This document shows positions 1 to 7,197 of a DNA stretch of 33,000 nt, one piece after another. The position numbers and the translations under genes were made by a program. The notes below the pieces were generated by a model that made no database searches, was not told the origin of the DNA, and worked only from the letters and a program-made list of their open reading frames with translations. The stretch is from Thermoclostridium caenicola (GTDB taxonomy: Bacteria > Bacillota > Clostridia > DSM-8532). Each line of letters opens with the position of its first letter. Positions within the stretch are counted from its first letter, which is position 1. The DNA lies in contig NZ_FQZP01000028.1 of assembly GCF_900142095.1 (NCBI RefSeq), positions 1 to 33,000 on the forward strand. The letters are read 5' to 3'.

Positions 1-90
1 CTTTTTCTTCCGGTGTAAAATTTCTTCTCTTTTCCATAGTTCCATACTAACTTATTTTGGCCGTTTTGTCTGTCTTAATTTCTGGTATCA
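1..90 (-). mobile_element. End of an IS3-like insertion sequence, with the start of transposase OrfA
   Basis: On the minus strand an ATG at 37-35 opens a frame reading MEKRRNFTPEEK before the window ends. This matches the usual start of IS3-family OrfA proteins, which are DNA-binding HTH subunits of the transposase. Only 12 codons are visible, so the family call rests on that short motif. The AT-rich DNA between the ATG and about position 90 would be the untranslated end of the element. A minus-strand TG at 90-89 is a plausible terminus, as IS3 elements usually start with TG, but I cannot confirm it without the other end. The element points away from the integrase and appears to have landed at or near the 5' end of that gene. 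Confidence 0.45.
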
Positions 91-96
91 TTATAA

Positions 97-192
97 AGAG
101 GGGAAAATTCATATCAGATAATCGTCTCCTGTGGCTACGATATAACCGGCAAAAAACTAACCAAGACCCAGACTATAAAGCGACCTCCAGGC
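97..192 (+). other. In-frame coding for the integrase arm-binding domain upstream of its first ATG
   Basis: The frame of the integrase stays open upstream of ATG 193, back to a TAA at 94-96. It encodes RGENSYQIIVSCGYD, then GKKLTKTQTIKRPPG, joined directly to MTDKQWEKEL. This is the classic N-terminal arm-type DNA-binding domain of ICE and phage tyrosine integrases, which normally begins a few residues earlier at an ATG. No ATG, GTG or TTG precedes it after the stop. The first handful of codons therefore seem lost, by IS insertion or by a nonsense mutation at 94. Either the gene is damaged, or it starts at 193 without its arm domain. Confidence 0.6.
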
Positions 193-1494
193 ATGACGGA
201 CAAGCAGTGGGAGAAAGAATTACGGAAGATAGCCCTGGAATTTGAACGGCAGGTTGAAACAGGACAGTGCCTGGACGGTTCAAAAATGACATTTGCAGAA
301 TTTGTTGAGAAGTGGATCAAGGATTATGCATCCTCAGAATTAGCACCAAAAACATTCCATCGGTATCAGCAATTGCTGTCAAGAATATTGCCAGCATTAG
401 GTCATATACGGCTTGATAAAATACAGCCAACTCATCTACTTGAATTTTATGCAAATCTTAAAGAGAGAGGGATCCGCGAAGATACAACCTATATCGCAAA
501 AGCTAACGAACTGCGAAAGGTTATCAAGGAGAAAGCAATCACAGATAAAGAATTAGCAGAAAAAGCTGACCTTCAAATCCGAACGGTCCGAAAAGTATTG
601 AATGGTAAATCAGTTAAGTATACAACCGCCGTTGCTATAAGCAACGTGTTAGAAGTGCCTATTGACAGTATATTTACAACTAGTGGTGAACCCGCTCCGC
701 TCTCAGATCAGACCATTAAACATCATCATAGGCTGATATCCTCTATTCTTCAAACTGCTGTTCATTGGCAGCTAATATTGAGCAATCCGGCAGCAAGAAT
801 TAAACCGCCAAAGGTAGAGAAAAAAGAGGCTCCCCATTACGATGAGGATACTGTGGAACTGGTACTGAATTTATTAGACAAAGAACCAATAAAGTACCGT
901 ACAATGATGTATTTGACCATTTTTAGTGGTGTACGCCTTGGGGAATTAGATGGTATTGATTGGCCTGATATCGATTTAGATAACAAACTATTAACTATCA
1001 ATAAGGCATCACAATATATTCCTGGCATTGGTACGTTTACAAAAAGCCCCAAAAATGAAAGTAGCATAAGAGTTATTGCATTGCCTGATATAGTAGTAGA
1101 TCAGGTTAAAGAATACAGAAAGTGGTGGAATGAACAGAAGCTCAAAGTTGGCGATTTATGGTATAAAGATAGCGATGGTCGTGAAAGCAACAGGGTATTT
1201 GTACAATGGAATGGAAAGCCTATTCATCCGTCAACGCCTTCAAAATGGTGGAAAAAGTTCAGAGAGAAGTATAATCTTCCTGAACTCACTTTCCATGGGC
1301 TCCGGCATACAAACGCCAGCCTACTGATAGCAGAAGGTGTGGATGTTCAGACAGTAGCCAAAAGGCTGGGCCATAGTAAAGCAACTACAACTACCAGTAT
1401 ATACTCACACTTCTTGAAAAAACCCGATAGGGAAGCAGCTGCAAAGCTCGAAAACTTGTTTAAAAAGAAAAAAGAGTTACCCAAGCAGGCATAA
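193..1494 (+). CDS. Tyrosine-type site-specific integrase with an embedded XRE-like HTH; 5' end probably damaged
   Basis: This is the recombinase of an integrative element, cutting and joining DNA through a tyrosine nucleophile. Numbering from ATG 193, residues 33-95 are a SAM-like core-binding segment. Residues about 99-165 are an inserted Cro/XRE-type helix-turn-helix (DKELAEKADLQIRTVRKVLN and the IDSIF ending). The catalytic domain follows, with R248, K284, H368, R371 and H394, and the nucleophile Y404 in TSIYSHF. All catalytic residues are present. The arm-binding domain lies upstream in the same frame but behind a stop, so the start at 193 is simply the first available ATG and may not be the ancestral one. 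The gene reads toward the tRNA-Trp fragment at 1646-1690, the expected place for an integrase. It is more AT-rich than the chromosome to its right. Whether it is still active is uncertain. Confidence 0.85.
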   Translation: MTDKQWEKELRKIALEFERQVETGQCLDGSKMTFAEFVEKWIKDYASSELAPKTFHRYQQLLSRILPALGHIRLDKIQPTHLLEFYANLKERGIREDTTYIAKANELRKVIKEKAITDKELAEKADLQIRTVRKVLNGKSVKYTTAVAISNVLEVPIDSIFTTSGEPAPLSDQTIKHHHRLISSILQTAVHWQLILSNPAARIKPPKVEKKEAPHYDEDTVELVLNLLDKEPIKYRTMMYLTIFSGVRLGELDGIDWPDIDLDNKLLTINKASQYIPGIGTFTKSPKNESSIRVIALPDIVVDQVKEYRKWWNEQKLKVGDLWYKDSDGRESNRVFVQWNGKPIHPSTPSKWWKKFREKYNLPELTFHGLRHTNASLLIAEGVDVQTVAKRLGHSKATTTTSIYSHFLKKPDREAAAKLENLFKKKKELPKQA

Positions 1495-1509
1495 GCGCCT
1501 GCTTTTTTT
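1483..1509 (+). terminator. Rho-independent terminator of the integrase
   Basis: AAGCAGGC (1483-1490) pairs perfectly with GCCTGCTT (1497-1504) around a six-base loop and runs into seven Ts ending at 1509. The stop codon TAA lies inside the loop region, so the terminator overlaps the end of the integrase gene. Confidence 0.85.
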
Positions 1510-1550
1510 GACTACTATTTGACTACTACAAGTACCGAATAGTAGTCAAA
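1507..1550. repeat. Direct and inverted repeats, probable integrase arm-binding sites
   Basis: TTTGACTACTATT (1507-1519) is followed by an overlapping direct copy TTTGACTACTAC (1518-1529) and a perfect inverted copy AATAGTAGTCAAA (1538-1550). A second looser pair, CTACAAAAAGTA (1572-1583) and CTACGAAAAGTA (1624-1635), lies closer to the tRNA fragment. Paired repeats between an integrase gene and the attachment core are where arm-type binding sites usually lie. The protein-binding role is inferred. Confidence 0.5.
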
Positions 1551-1645
1551 AATACGGGAATATAAAGAAAGCTACAAAAAGTAAAACCCTTTAATATAGC
1601 GAGTTCCAGAAAGTCAGGAACAACTACGAAAAGTACAATAACGCA

Positions 1646-1690
1646 CTCCAAAACCGCGTGCCGCGGGTTCAAGTCCTGTCTCCCCTGCCA
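1646..1690 (+). other. Attachment-site core: 3' half of a tRNA-Trp(CCA) gene
   Basis: The segment runs from the anticodon loop CTCCAAA through ACCGC, a T-arm with GGTTCAAGTCC, the acceptor strand CTCCCCT, a G discriminator and encoded CCA. The anticodon would be CCA. Upstream DNA does not supply the matching acceptor strand AGGGGAG or anticodon strand GCGGT, so this is not a whole tRNA gene. A 3' tRNA fragment immediately downstream of an integrase is the hallmark of an att junction. The intact tRNA-Trp should sit at the other end of the element, beyond the left edge. Confidence 0.8.
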
Positions 1691-1696
1691 CTGTTT

Positions 1697-1740
1697 AAAA
1701 TCCTATTCAGGAGTTTTGAACTCATGAATAGGATTTTTTT
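1697..1740 (+). terminator. Rho-independent terminator after the tRNA-Trp fragment
   Basis: AAAATCCTATTCA (1697-1709) pairs with TGAATAGGATTTT (1725-1737). An inner GAGTT/AACTC stem caps it and the T-tract runs to 1740. It was probably the terminator of the original tRNA-Trp transcription unit, now separated from its promoter by the inserted element. Confidence 0.8.
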
Positions 1741-1772
1741 CATTTCAAGCTGCATGTGCGGCATCCGGGTAC

Positions 1773-2006
1773 CTATTTCTTTTCGCTTTCCCGATGGCTC
1801 TCCTTCTGCCATCCTTTTTCGGTGCAAACCGTCTCGGTACCGTCCCGGTTCATGATTTTTGAGCCCACCGCATGCCTTTGATTGGCCATGATGCAGAAGG
1901 GTTCCGAATCGGCATAGCCCTTTGGTTCCCTGGAAGCCTTTTTCACTTCATTGGGCGTATTTATCTGGTTGACGAACAGTTTGTCCCGCTTCTGGTTGTT
2001 TTTCAT
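1773..2006 (-). CDS. Small hypothetical protein (77 aa)
   Basis: I do not recognise a named family. The protein is 77 residues, hydrophilic and lysine-rich at both ends, with a central stretch containing GYADSEPFCIMANQRHAVGS, DGTETVCTE and two cysteines. There is no signal peptide or membrane segment. I chose the ATG at 2006 because a good ribosome site (GGAAAGGATG) lies just upstream; a longer frame reaching 2057 lacks one. It sits between the element junction and the HAAS-type membrane protein, on the same strand as the latter and 136 bases downstream of it. It is probably real given its start site and ordered sequence, but its function is unknown. Confidence 0.5.
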   Translation of the reverse strand: MKNNQKRDKLFVNQINTPNEVKKASREPKGYADSEPFCIMANQRHAVGSKIMNRDGTETVCTEKGWQKESHRESEKK

Positions 2007-2142
2007 GCAATCATCCTTTCCGATCATCAGGCATGGAGCATGTCCCATCGCTATCAATATGCGCCGATATGCTCCTGTTCATACCCGATGCGGTACGATT
2101 GCATGAAGCAAATACTGGAACCTTTTAATCGACAGACCGGAT

Positions 2143-3159
2143 TCAGCCGGCCCGCTCCCTGTATTTGGCAAGACAGCGCGTGAACTTCAGCGTGTTTCCG
2201 ACCAGATCTGCGGCCAGAGCAACCCCGGAGACCAGGAGAATCCCCCTGTAAAGCATGGATATCACGTCCATGAGACGGGTCAGTTCCGCCATGTCCACGG
2301 CCCCCAGGTTCTGTGAAGGAACCTCCACAATTGCAGGTCCCAGCAACAGCTGAACCAGAATGATCAGCGAACCCAAATCGCCGATGATTTCCATCGTCAG
2401 GGTATAAAGCCTGTACCGGCCATCCTTCAGCAGCAGGAAAAATTTCAGGAAGGCCAGGACGAAAAGGATATTGATATAGACCATGTATGGTTTTATGACG
2501 CCCAGATCCACCAGGGAGACCAGTTTTGCGACCTCCGGATCATCGGTCTGGAAGTAGTTCCGGACAAGGAGCGGGTAGAAGTTCAGGAAGATAAAGAGCA
2601 GCAGCGTAAAGATCAGGCCGAAGACGACGTCCGATACCCTGATGGCTTCACCGGGGCCGGGAACTTCGGGGAGGCTTTCGGGATCCCAATCCGCATCGTC
2701 CCGTCCTGTTTCCGGTTCCGAGCCGGGGCTCAACCGTTCAGCCAATATAAAAACCACTGTAACGGCTCCTATGGCGGCAAATATTCCAGTACACATCCGC
2801 CAGACCAGGCCGGGAATATCCCCCGCGCCGAAGCCGTTCTGCAGCCTCTCAAGGGCAAAACTTGTGAAAACGTAGACCAGAACGCACAGCGAGGCCAGTT
2901 TCACCAACAGGAAGTATAGATCATAAAGCTCGGGACCGATGACGTAGAGCCATTTGCCGGCATATTGGCGGGCAACCTTGTCCGGCGGTCCGAATCGGCG
3001 CAGAACATCCACAATCTCTTTTTCACCGGGAGTCCCGTCGGGGATGCGTGCTTCCAGCTCATGCATGATTGATGACCGAAGCTGCTTTTCGGCATCTTTT
3101 CTGAGCCTGGAAGGCATTTTTCTGCATACCGCGTACAGGTATCTTTCGATGAGTTCCAT
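2143..3159 (-). CDS. HAAS domain-containing multipass membrane protein
   Basis: The 338-residue protein starts with a cytoplasmic helical domain of the HAAS type (residues 1-72). This has MELIERYLYAVCRKMP, then a DVLRRFGPPDKVARQY stretch typical of these alpha-helical sensor domains. About six hydrophobic spans follow (near 83-103, 119-141, 177-198, 224-244, 255-275 and 302-320), with a charged Pro/Glu-rich loop at 143-172. The ATG at 3159 is chosen because GGGGAGGG lies six bases upstream; an ATG two codons earlier overlaps that site. HAAS proteins are often paired with a PadR-type repressor, and none is adjacent here. A TATAAT at 3183-3178 (minus strand) could be its -10 box but would leave a very short leader. 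The role, perhaps envelope-stress or metabolite sensing, is not shown by the sequence. Confidence 0.7.
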   Translation of the reverse strand: MELIERYLYAVCRKMPSRLRKDAEKQLRSSIMHELEARIPDGTPGEKEIVDVLRRFGPPDKVARQYAGKWLYVIGPELYDLYFLLVKLASLCVLVYVFTSFALERLQNGFGAGDIPGLVWRMCTGIFAAIGAVTVVFILAERLSPGSEPETGRDDADWDPESLPEVPGPGEAIRVSDVVFGLIFTLLLFIFLNFYPLLVRNYFQTDDPEVAKLVSLVDLGVIKPYMVYINILFVLAFLKFFLLLKDGRYRLYTLTMEIIGDLGSLIILVQLLLGPAIVEVPSQNLGAVDMAELTRLMDVISMLYRGILLVSGVALAADLVGNTLKFTRCLAKYRERAG

Positions 3160-3244
3160 CGCCATCCCTCCCCGTCCATTATACCACCGTTGAGAAAAAA
3201 CATTTCCCATCATTCCGTAAGGCCTTACCTTCCTTTCCGGCACC

Positions 3245-3273
3245 TTGCCACAGGTTGCCCTATCAAGTAAAAT
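3245..3273 (+). promoter_or_regulatory. SigA-type promoter for the nuclease-helicase gene
   Basis: TTGCCA (3245-3250) and TAAAAT (3268-3273) are separated by 17 bases and lie 40 bases upstream of the TTG start at 3313. It occupies the spacer shared with the divergent HAAS protein gene. Confidence 0.5.
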
Positions 3274-3312
3274 AAAGGTGAACATATGTTCTCAGAGAGG
3301 AAGTAAACCGGA

Positions 3313-5808
3313 TTGGCGAGAAAGAAAAAAGGCAAGACAACTGAACCGGCGATCATCGAAACAGAGGAGAAGTCTTTTGCCGACGAGAGTACCGGCAATT
3401 TCGTCCGGGCTGACGACGCAGAACAGGAACAGCCATATCCGGTTTTTAAGGTCTCGGTTCGAAACCTGGTAGCTTTTTCAATCCCTGAAGACACCACCTG
3501 GTCTTTCACCTCCTACGCCCAGCTCCAGGAAGGTTCACAGGCCCATGCGGAAATCCAGAACCGCCACAAGGCCCTGGGCACCTACCGTCCGGAAGTCTAT
3601 CTCACCTATTCCTGCAGGACAAAAAACTGCATCGTGGAGATCAGCGGGCGGGCAGACGGTATCTGGGAACTGGAGAACGAGGCCATCATCCATGAGATCA
3701 AAACCACATCCACTCAACTTTCAGAGATACACGAAGACTTCAGCGAGGCCCACTGGGCCCAGGGCAAGTGCTATGCCTTCATCTATGCCGCCCACAAAAA
3801 CCTGCAAAGGATCACCGTACGCCTCACCTATCTCCATCGTGCCAGCGGGAAGGAAAAAAGCTTTGAGCGGACTTTCAGTCGGGATGCTCTTGAAAAATTC
3901 ATGAAGAGCCTGGTCCATCCTTTCGCGGGATGGGCCCTGTCCCAGGCCAAATGGCGCCAGGTGCGGGATCTGTCCATCCAGGCCCTGGAATTCCCCTATC
4001 CGGCCTACCGGACCGGTCAAAAGCTTCTGGCCTATAACACCTACAGATGTATCCAGGACGGCAAGCGGCTCTTTGCCCAGGCGCCTACCGGTACCGGCAA
4101 GACCATGGGCGTCCTTTATCCAGCCATCAAAGCCCTTGCCGAAGGCAGCATCCAGCGCATCTTTTATCTGACCGCCAAAACCACCACACAGCACGTTGCG
4201 GAAAACGCCCTGAAGCTTCTGGCGGACCAGGGCCTGCGCCTCAGGGTTTTGACTCTGACTGCCAAGGACAAGATCTGCCCCCATCTCATACGGGAATGCT
4301 ATTCCGAGAAATGCATCTATCTCCAGGGCTATGCCTCCCGTTCCAGGAAGGCGATAAAGGAACTCATCCGGAAGACGGATACCTACCACAGGGACAATAT
4401 CGCCGAGACAGCCATGAAACACACCCTGTGCCCATTTGAATTCAGCCTGGATCTGGCGCTCCAGTGCGATGTGATCATATGTGACTACAACTATGTATTC
4501 GATCCCAGGGTCAGCCTTAAGAGGTTCTTCCAGCAGAAATCCCGCGAAGACTGCGTACTTCTCATCGACGAAGCCCACAACCTGTTCGACCGCGCCCGCG
4601 AGATTTATTCAGCCTCCATCAGCAAAAAGGAAGTCCTGGAGATGGCCAGACGCATCAGGGAGGATCTGCCGGCTGTGGCCAAATCGCTCCGCGGCATCAG
4701 CCGAACCCTTGCTTCCCTGGAAAAGCAAACGGCACAGGACAGGAACGAGGCGGCAGGCGTAAGTTACCATGCCTCACCCGTCCTTCCGGATGCCCTTTTG
4801 GCTCCGGTTGAGGCTTTCATCAGCGAGACCGAGCTCTGGATGCTGACCCGCGGCGATGAGGAAAAGGAATATACCGAGGATTTGGTCACCCTATTTTTCG
4901 ACCTGCTGCATTTCAAGAACATAGCGGAGCTTTACTCCTCCGAATATCGTACGATGATAACCGGAACAGGAAGCCATCTCAGGCTGACCCTGCTGTGCCT
5001 GGATCCGGGCGGCATGCTGGACAAGATCATGGATACGGCCCGTTCAGCCATCCTTTTTTCGGCCACCCTTTCACCGCTGTCCTACTTCCGGGATATCCTG
5101 GGGGGACGCCGCGAGGATGCCACCCTCAGGCTGCCTTCGCCCTTTCCCCGGGAGAACCTGCTCGTGGTCAACGAAGACTGCGTGGAGACCCGTTTCCGGT
5201 ACAGGGAAAAATACCTGGAACGCGTCGCCCTCGCCATACATCAGTGGGTGAAATGCCGCACCGGCAACTATATGGTCTTTTTCCCCTCCTACCAGTACAT
5301 GACCGACGTTCTGGAGATTTTCAGGGAGCTTGGGGGTACTTTCAGAGTCCTTTGCCAGGAACGGGAAATGGATGAAGCTTCACGAAGCGCTTTTCTGAAA
5401 GAGTTTGACAATTTCGGAGACGTCACGCGGATTGGTTTTTGCGTCATGGGCGGAATCTTTGGCGAGGGTATTGATCTTGTGGGCGACCGGCTCACCGGCG
5501 TGGTCATCGTAGGCATCGGCTTGCCCCAAGTCTGCCCGGAACTGGAGATCATGCGCCGCTATTATGATGAAAAGCTGGGCAGCGGGTTCTCCTATGCCTA
5601 TACCTATCCCGGCATCAACCGTGTGCTCCAGGCCTCAGGGCGGCTGATACGGACGGAAAATGACCGGGGAGCTCTGCTGCTGATCGATTCCCGCTTCGCT
5701 CAGCCGGACTGCATCAGGCTCCTTCCAGATGAATGGTGCCCCATTCCCCGGACTTCCATGGGCGTCGACATTGAGGCATGCGTCAGGCAATTCTGGGAGA
5801 AGAGCTGA
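3313..5808 (+). CDS. PD-(D/E)XK nuclease-XPD/DinG-type ATP-dependent DNA helicase fusion
   Basis: An 831-residue DNA repair-type protein. Residues about 85-175 hold a RecB-like PD-(D/E)XK nuclease signature: D115 in GRADG, E128 and K130 in HEIK, then Q150 in WAQGKCYAF. The superfamily 2 helicase follows: a Q-like motif near YPAYRTGQ (229-236), Walker A APTGTGKT (257-264) and a DEAH box (419-422). Cysteines 322, 329, 334 and 373 are placed as in Fe-S XPD/Rad3 helicases. C-terminal motifs include FGEGIDLVGDRL and QASGRLIRT. The TTG start follows GAGAGGAAG by nine bases. The family is expected to unwind 5'-to-3' with an iron-sulfur cluster; nuclease activity is inferred from the motif only. It stands alone with its own promoter and converges on the next gene with 23 bases between stops. 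Substrate and pathway are not evident. Confidence 0.85.
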   Translation: MARKKKGKTTEPAIIETEEKSFADESTGNFVRADDAEQEQPYPVFKVSVRNLVAFSIPEDTTWSFTSYAQLQEGSQAHAEIQNRHKALGTYRPEVYLTYSCRTKNCIVEISGRADGIWELENEAIIHEIKTTSTQLSEIHEDFSEAHWAQGKCYAFIYAAHKNLQRITVRLTYLHRASGKEKSFERTFSRDALEKFMKSLVHPFAGWALSQAKWRQVRDLSIQALEFPYPAYRTGQKLLAYNTYRCIQDGKRLFAQAPTGTGKTMGVLYPAIKALAEGSIQRIFYLTAKTTTQHVAENALKLLADQGLRLRVLTLTAKDKICPHLIRECYSEKCIYLQGYASRSRKAIKELIRKTDTYHRDNIAETAMKHTLCPFEFSLDLALQCDVIICDYNYVFDPRVSLKRFFQQKSREDCVLLIDEAHNLFDRAREIYSASISKKEVLEMARRIREDLPAVAKSLRGISRTLASLEKQTAQDRNEAAGVSYHASPVLPDALLAPVEAFISETELWMLTRGDEEKEYTEDLVTLFFDLLHFKNIAELYSSEYRTMITGTGSHLRLTLLCLDPGGMLDKIMDTARSAILFSATLSPLSYFRDILGGRREDATLRLPSPFPRENLLVVNEDCVETRFRYREKYLERVALAIHQWVKCRTGNYMVFFPSYQYMTDVLEIFRELGGTFRVLCQEREMDEASRSAFLKEFDNFGDVTRIGFCVMGGIFGEGIDLVGDRLTGVVIVGIGLPQVCPELEIMRRYYDEKLGSGFSYAYTYPGINRVLQASGRLIRTENDRGALLLIDSRFAQPDCIRLLPDEWCPIPRTSMGVDIEACVRQFWEKS

Positions 5809-5831
5809 CAAAATCATCCGGGCTGTCTTTT

Positions 5832-7064
5832 CTAGAAAATACCCAGGAACTTCTTTGGAACATTCACACGAACCGCCACCAGCTTCCCGCCGCTGGCCAC
5901 ATAGGCCAGGCTTTCGCTGGCAAGACAGATGCTGTCGACTTTGGATAATGAGGTATAGACATCTATCACCTCACCGCTGTCATTCAGAAAGTATACCTCG
6001 GATCCTGCCGCACAGGCAATGGTTCGGCCGCTGGTCTTAATCTGGGTGATTTCCGCATCGAACACCAGCCATTCCCTGGTCGTTCCGCTGCTGTCGATGG
6101 CTTTGAGCGAAGTCTGCATGCGTTTTTCCCTGCTGAGTATCTCGCCGTCCAAAACAGCGGCCACGGTGATGCCATTCTGTGCATTTGCACAGGCAGTCAG
6201 GTAATCGCTTTCCAAATCCAACCGCCAGATCATGCCCATGTCCTTGCCGATGCATATCAGGTCCTTCTCGCCGTACAGCAGCAGTCTTGCATCCGCAAGG
6301 GGCAGGGCGCCTACAAACAGATCCTCCCGGCCTGCGCTGTCGCGGATGCTGCCTCTCTGATTCATGGACAAATCCAGGAATTCAAAAAGGGATGTGGCCT
6401 CAAGGCTTTGGGTATCCACACCGCAGACAATGAAGGCGGTATGGTCAAACTGGGGATAATGGAAAATGGCAAAGGGATAATACTCGGATATATTCCGCAA
6501 AACAATTTCCTGGCCTTCCCGGGAATATGCCCGAAGAATCCTTTTATATCCGACCTGATCGCTCTTGGTGATCACAAGGATCCAGTTTTCAAAAATGCCC
6601 GCATTGACGATGTCCACATCTAGGGTTTTATCCCACAGGATCTGGCCATCCCTGACAACCCCCAGATATCTTCCGCCCAAATCGGCAACCAGTACATCAT
6701 TGCCCTGGGTCCGGATCAGAGGTTTTTTCAGGCTGACAGGGACATACCAGAGCTGGTTGCCTGCACTGTCGAAACACTTTACCGTGCTGATGGAGCCCAC
6801 AATGATATTCCCCGTCAAGGTGTCCAGTCCGGATTGGGTCAAAGTGCCGTCAAGTGGAATCTCAACAACTTTCTGGGCAGACGCTTCCATCACATCAACC
6901 ATTTGCCTGTACGTGCCGTCCAGGCCTGTCCTGAAGATATCCAGCGGGTTGATGCTAAAGAAAGAGTACAAGGCGACAAGGATCACCGCCAGTACCAGCA
7001 GTATAAAAGCCAAGAATCTGCGCAAATGAAAACGGTATTGTACTTCATCCTTTGTTTCCTGCAT
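5832..7064 (-). CDS. Membrane-anchored beta-propeller-like protein (DUF5711 type)
   Basis: The 410-residue protein has a short cytoplasmic N-terminus, one membrane helix at about 17-38 (FLAFILLVLAVILVALYSFF), then a long extracytoplasmic part. The outer part is built of repeating beta-strand units such as VKCFDSAGNQLWYVPV, LRAYSREGQEI and VYFLNDSGEVIDVYT, like a PQQ/WD-type propeller. This matches what I know of DUF5711 proteins of Clostridia, whose function is unknown. AAAGGAG lies upstream of the ATG at 7064. It is the last gene of the minus-strand envelope cluster, 133 bases after the S41 protease. There is no obvious terminator before the convergent helicase gene. Confidence 0.65.
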   Translation of the reverse strand: MQETKDEVQYRFHLRRFLAFILLVLAVILVALYSFFSINPLDIFRTGLDGTYRQMVDVMEASAQKVVEIPLDGTLTQSGLDTLTGNIIVGSISTVKCFDSAGNQLWYVPVSLKKPLIRTQGNDVLVADLGGRYLGVVRDGQILWDKTLDVDIVNAGIFENWILVITKSDQVGYKRILRAYSREGQEIVLRNISEYYPFAIFHYPQFDHTAFIVCGVDTQSLEATSLFEFLDLSMNQRGSIRDSAGREDLFVGALPLADARLLLYGEKDLICIGKDMGMIWRLDLESDYLTACANAQNGITVAAVLDGEILSREKRMQTSLKAIDSSGTTREWLVFDAEITQIKTSGRTIACAAGSEVYFLNDSGEVIDVYTSLSKVDSICLASESLAYVASGGKLVAVRVNVPKKFLGIF

Positions 7065-7197
7065 GGATCACGCGTTCTCCTTTGTTACCCGGAAATGGCA
7101 ATCATCCAAAAGCTCAGAAAAAATCCCTGATCATCTGTCTTTTCTCTCTGTAATTCCGTCATGCCAAAAGTTAACCGAGGGTCGGCCAGAAACCTCA

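Noticed and set aside
57-245. 62-codon plus-strand frame at the left edge
   Set aside because: It overlaps the integrase arm-domain codons in another frame and starts in the presumed IS end; no family resemblance.
1600-1690. Complete tRNA-Trp gene
   Set aside because: The 5' half does not match: no AGGGGAG acceptor strand, no D-arm and no complementary anticodon strand upstream of 1646.
3721-4578. 285-codon minus-strand frame opposite the helicase
   Set aside because: Antisense to Walker A and the Fe-S region of a well-supported helicase.
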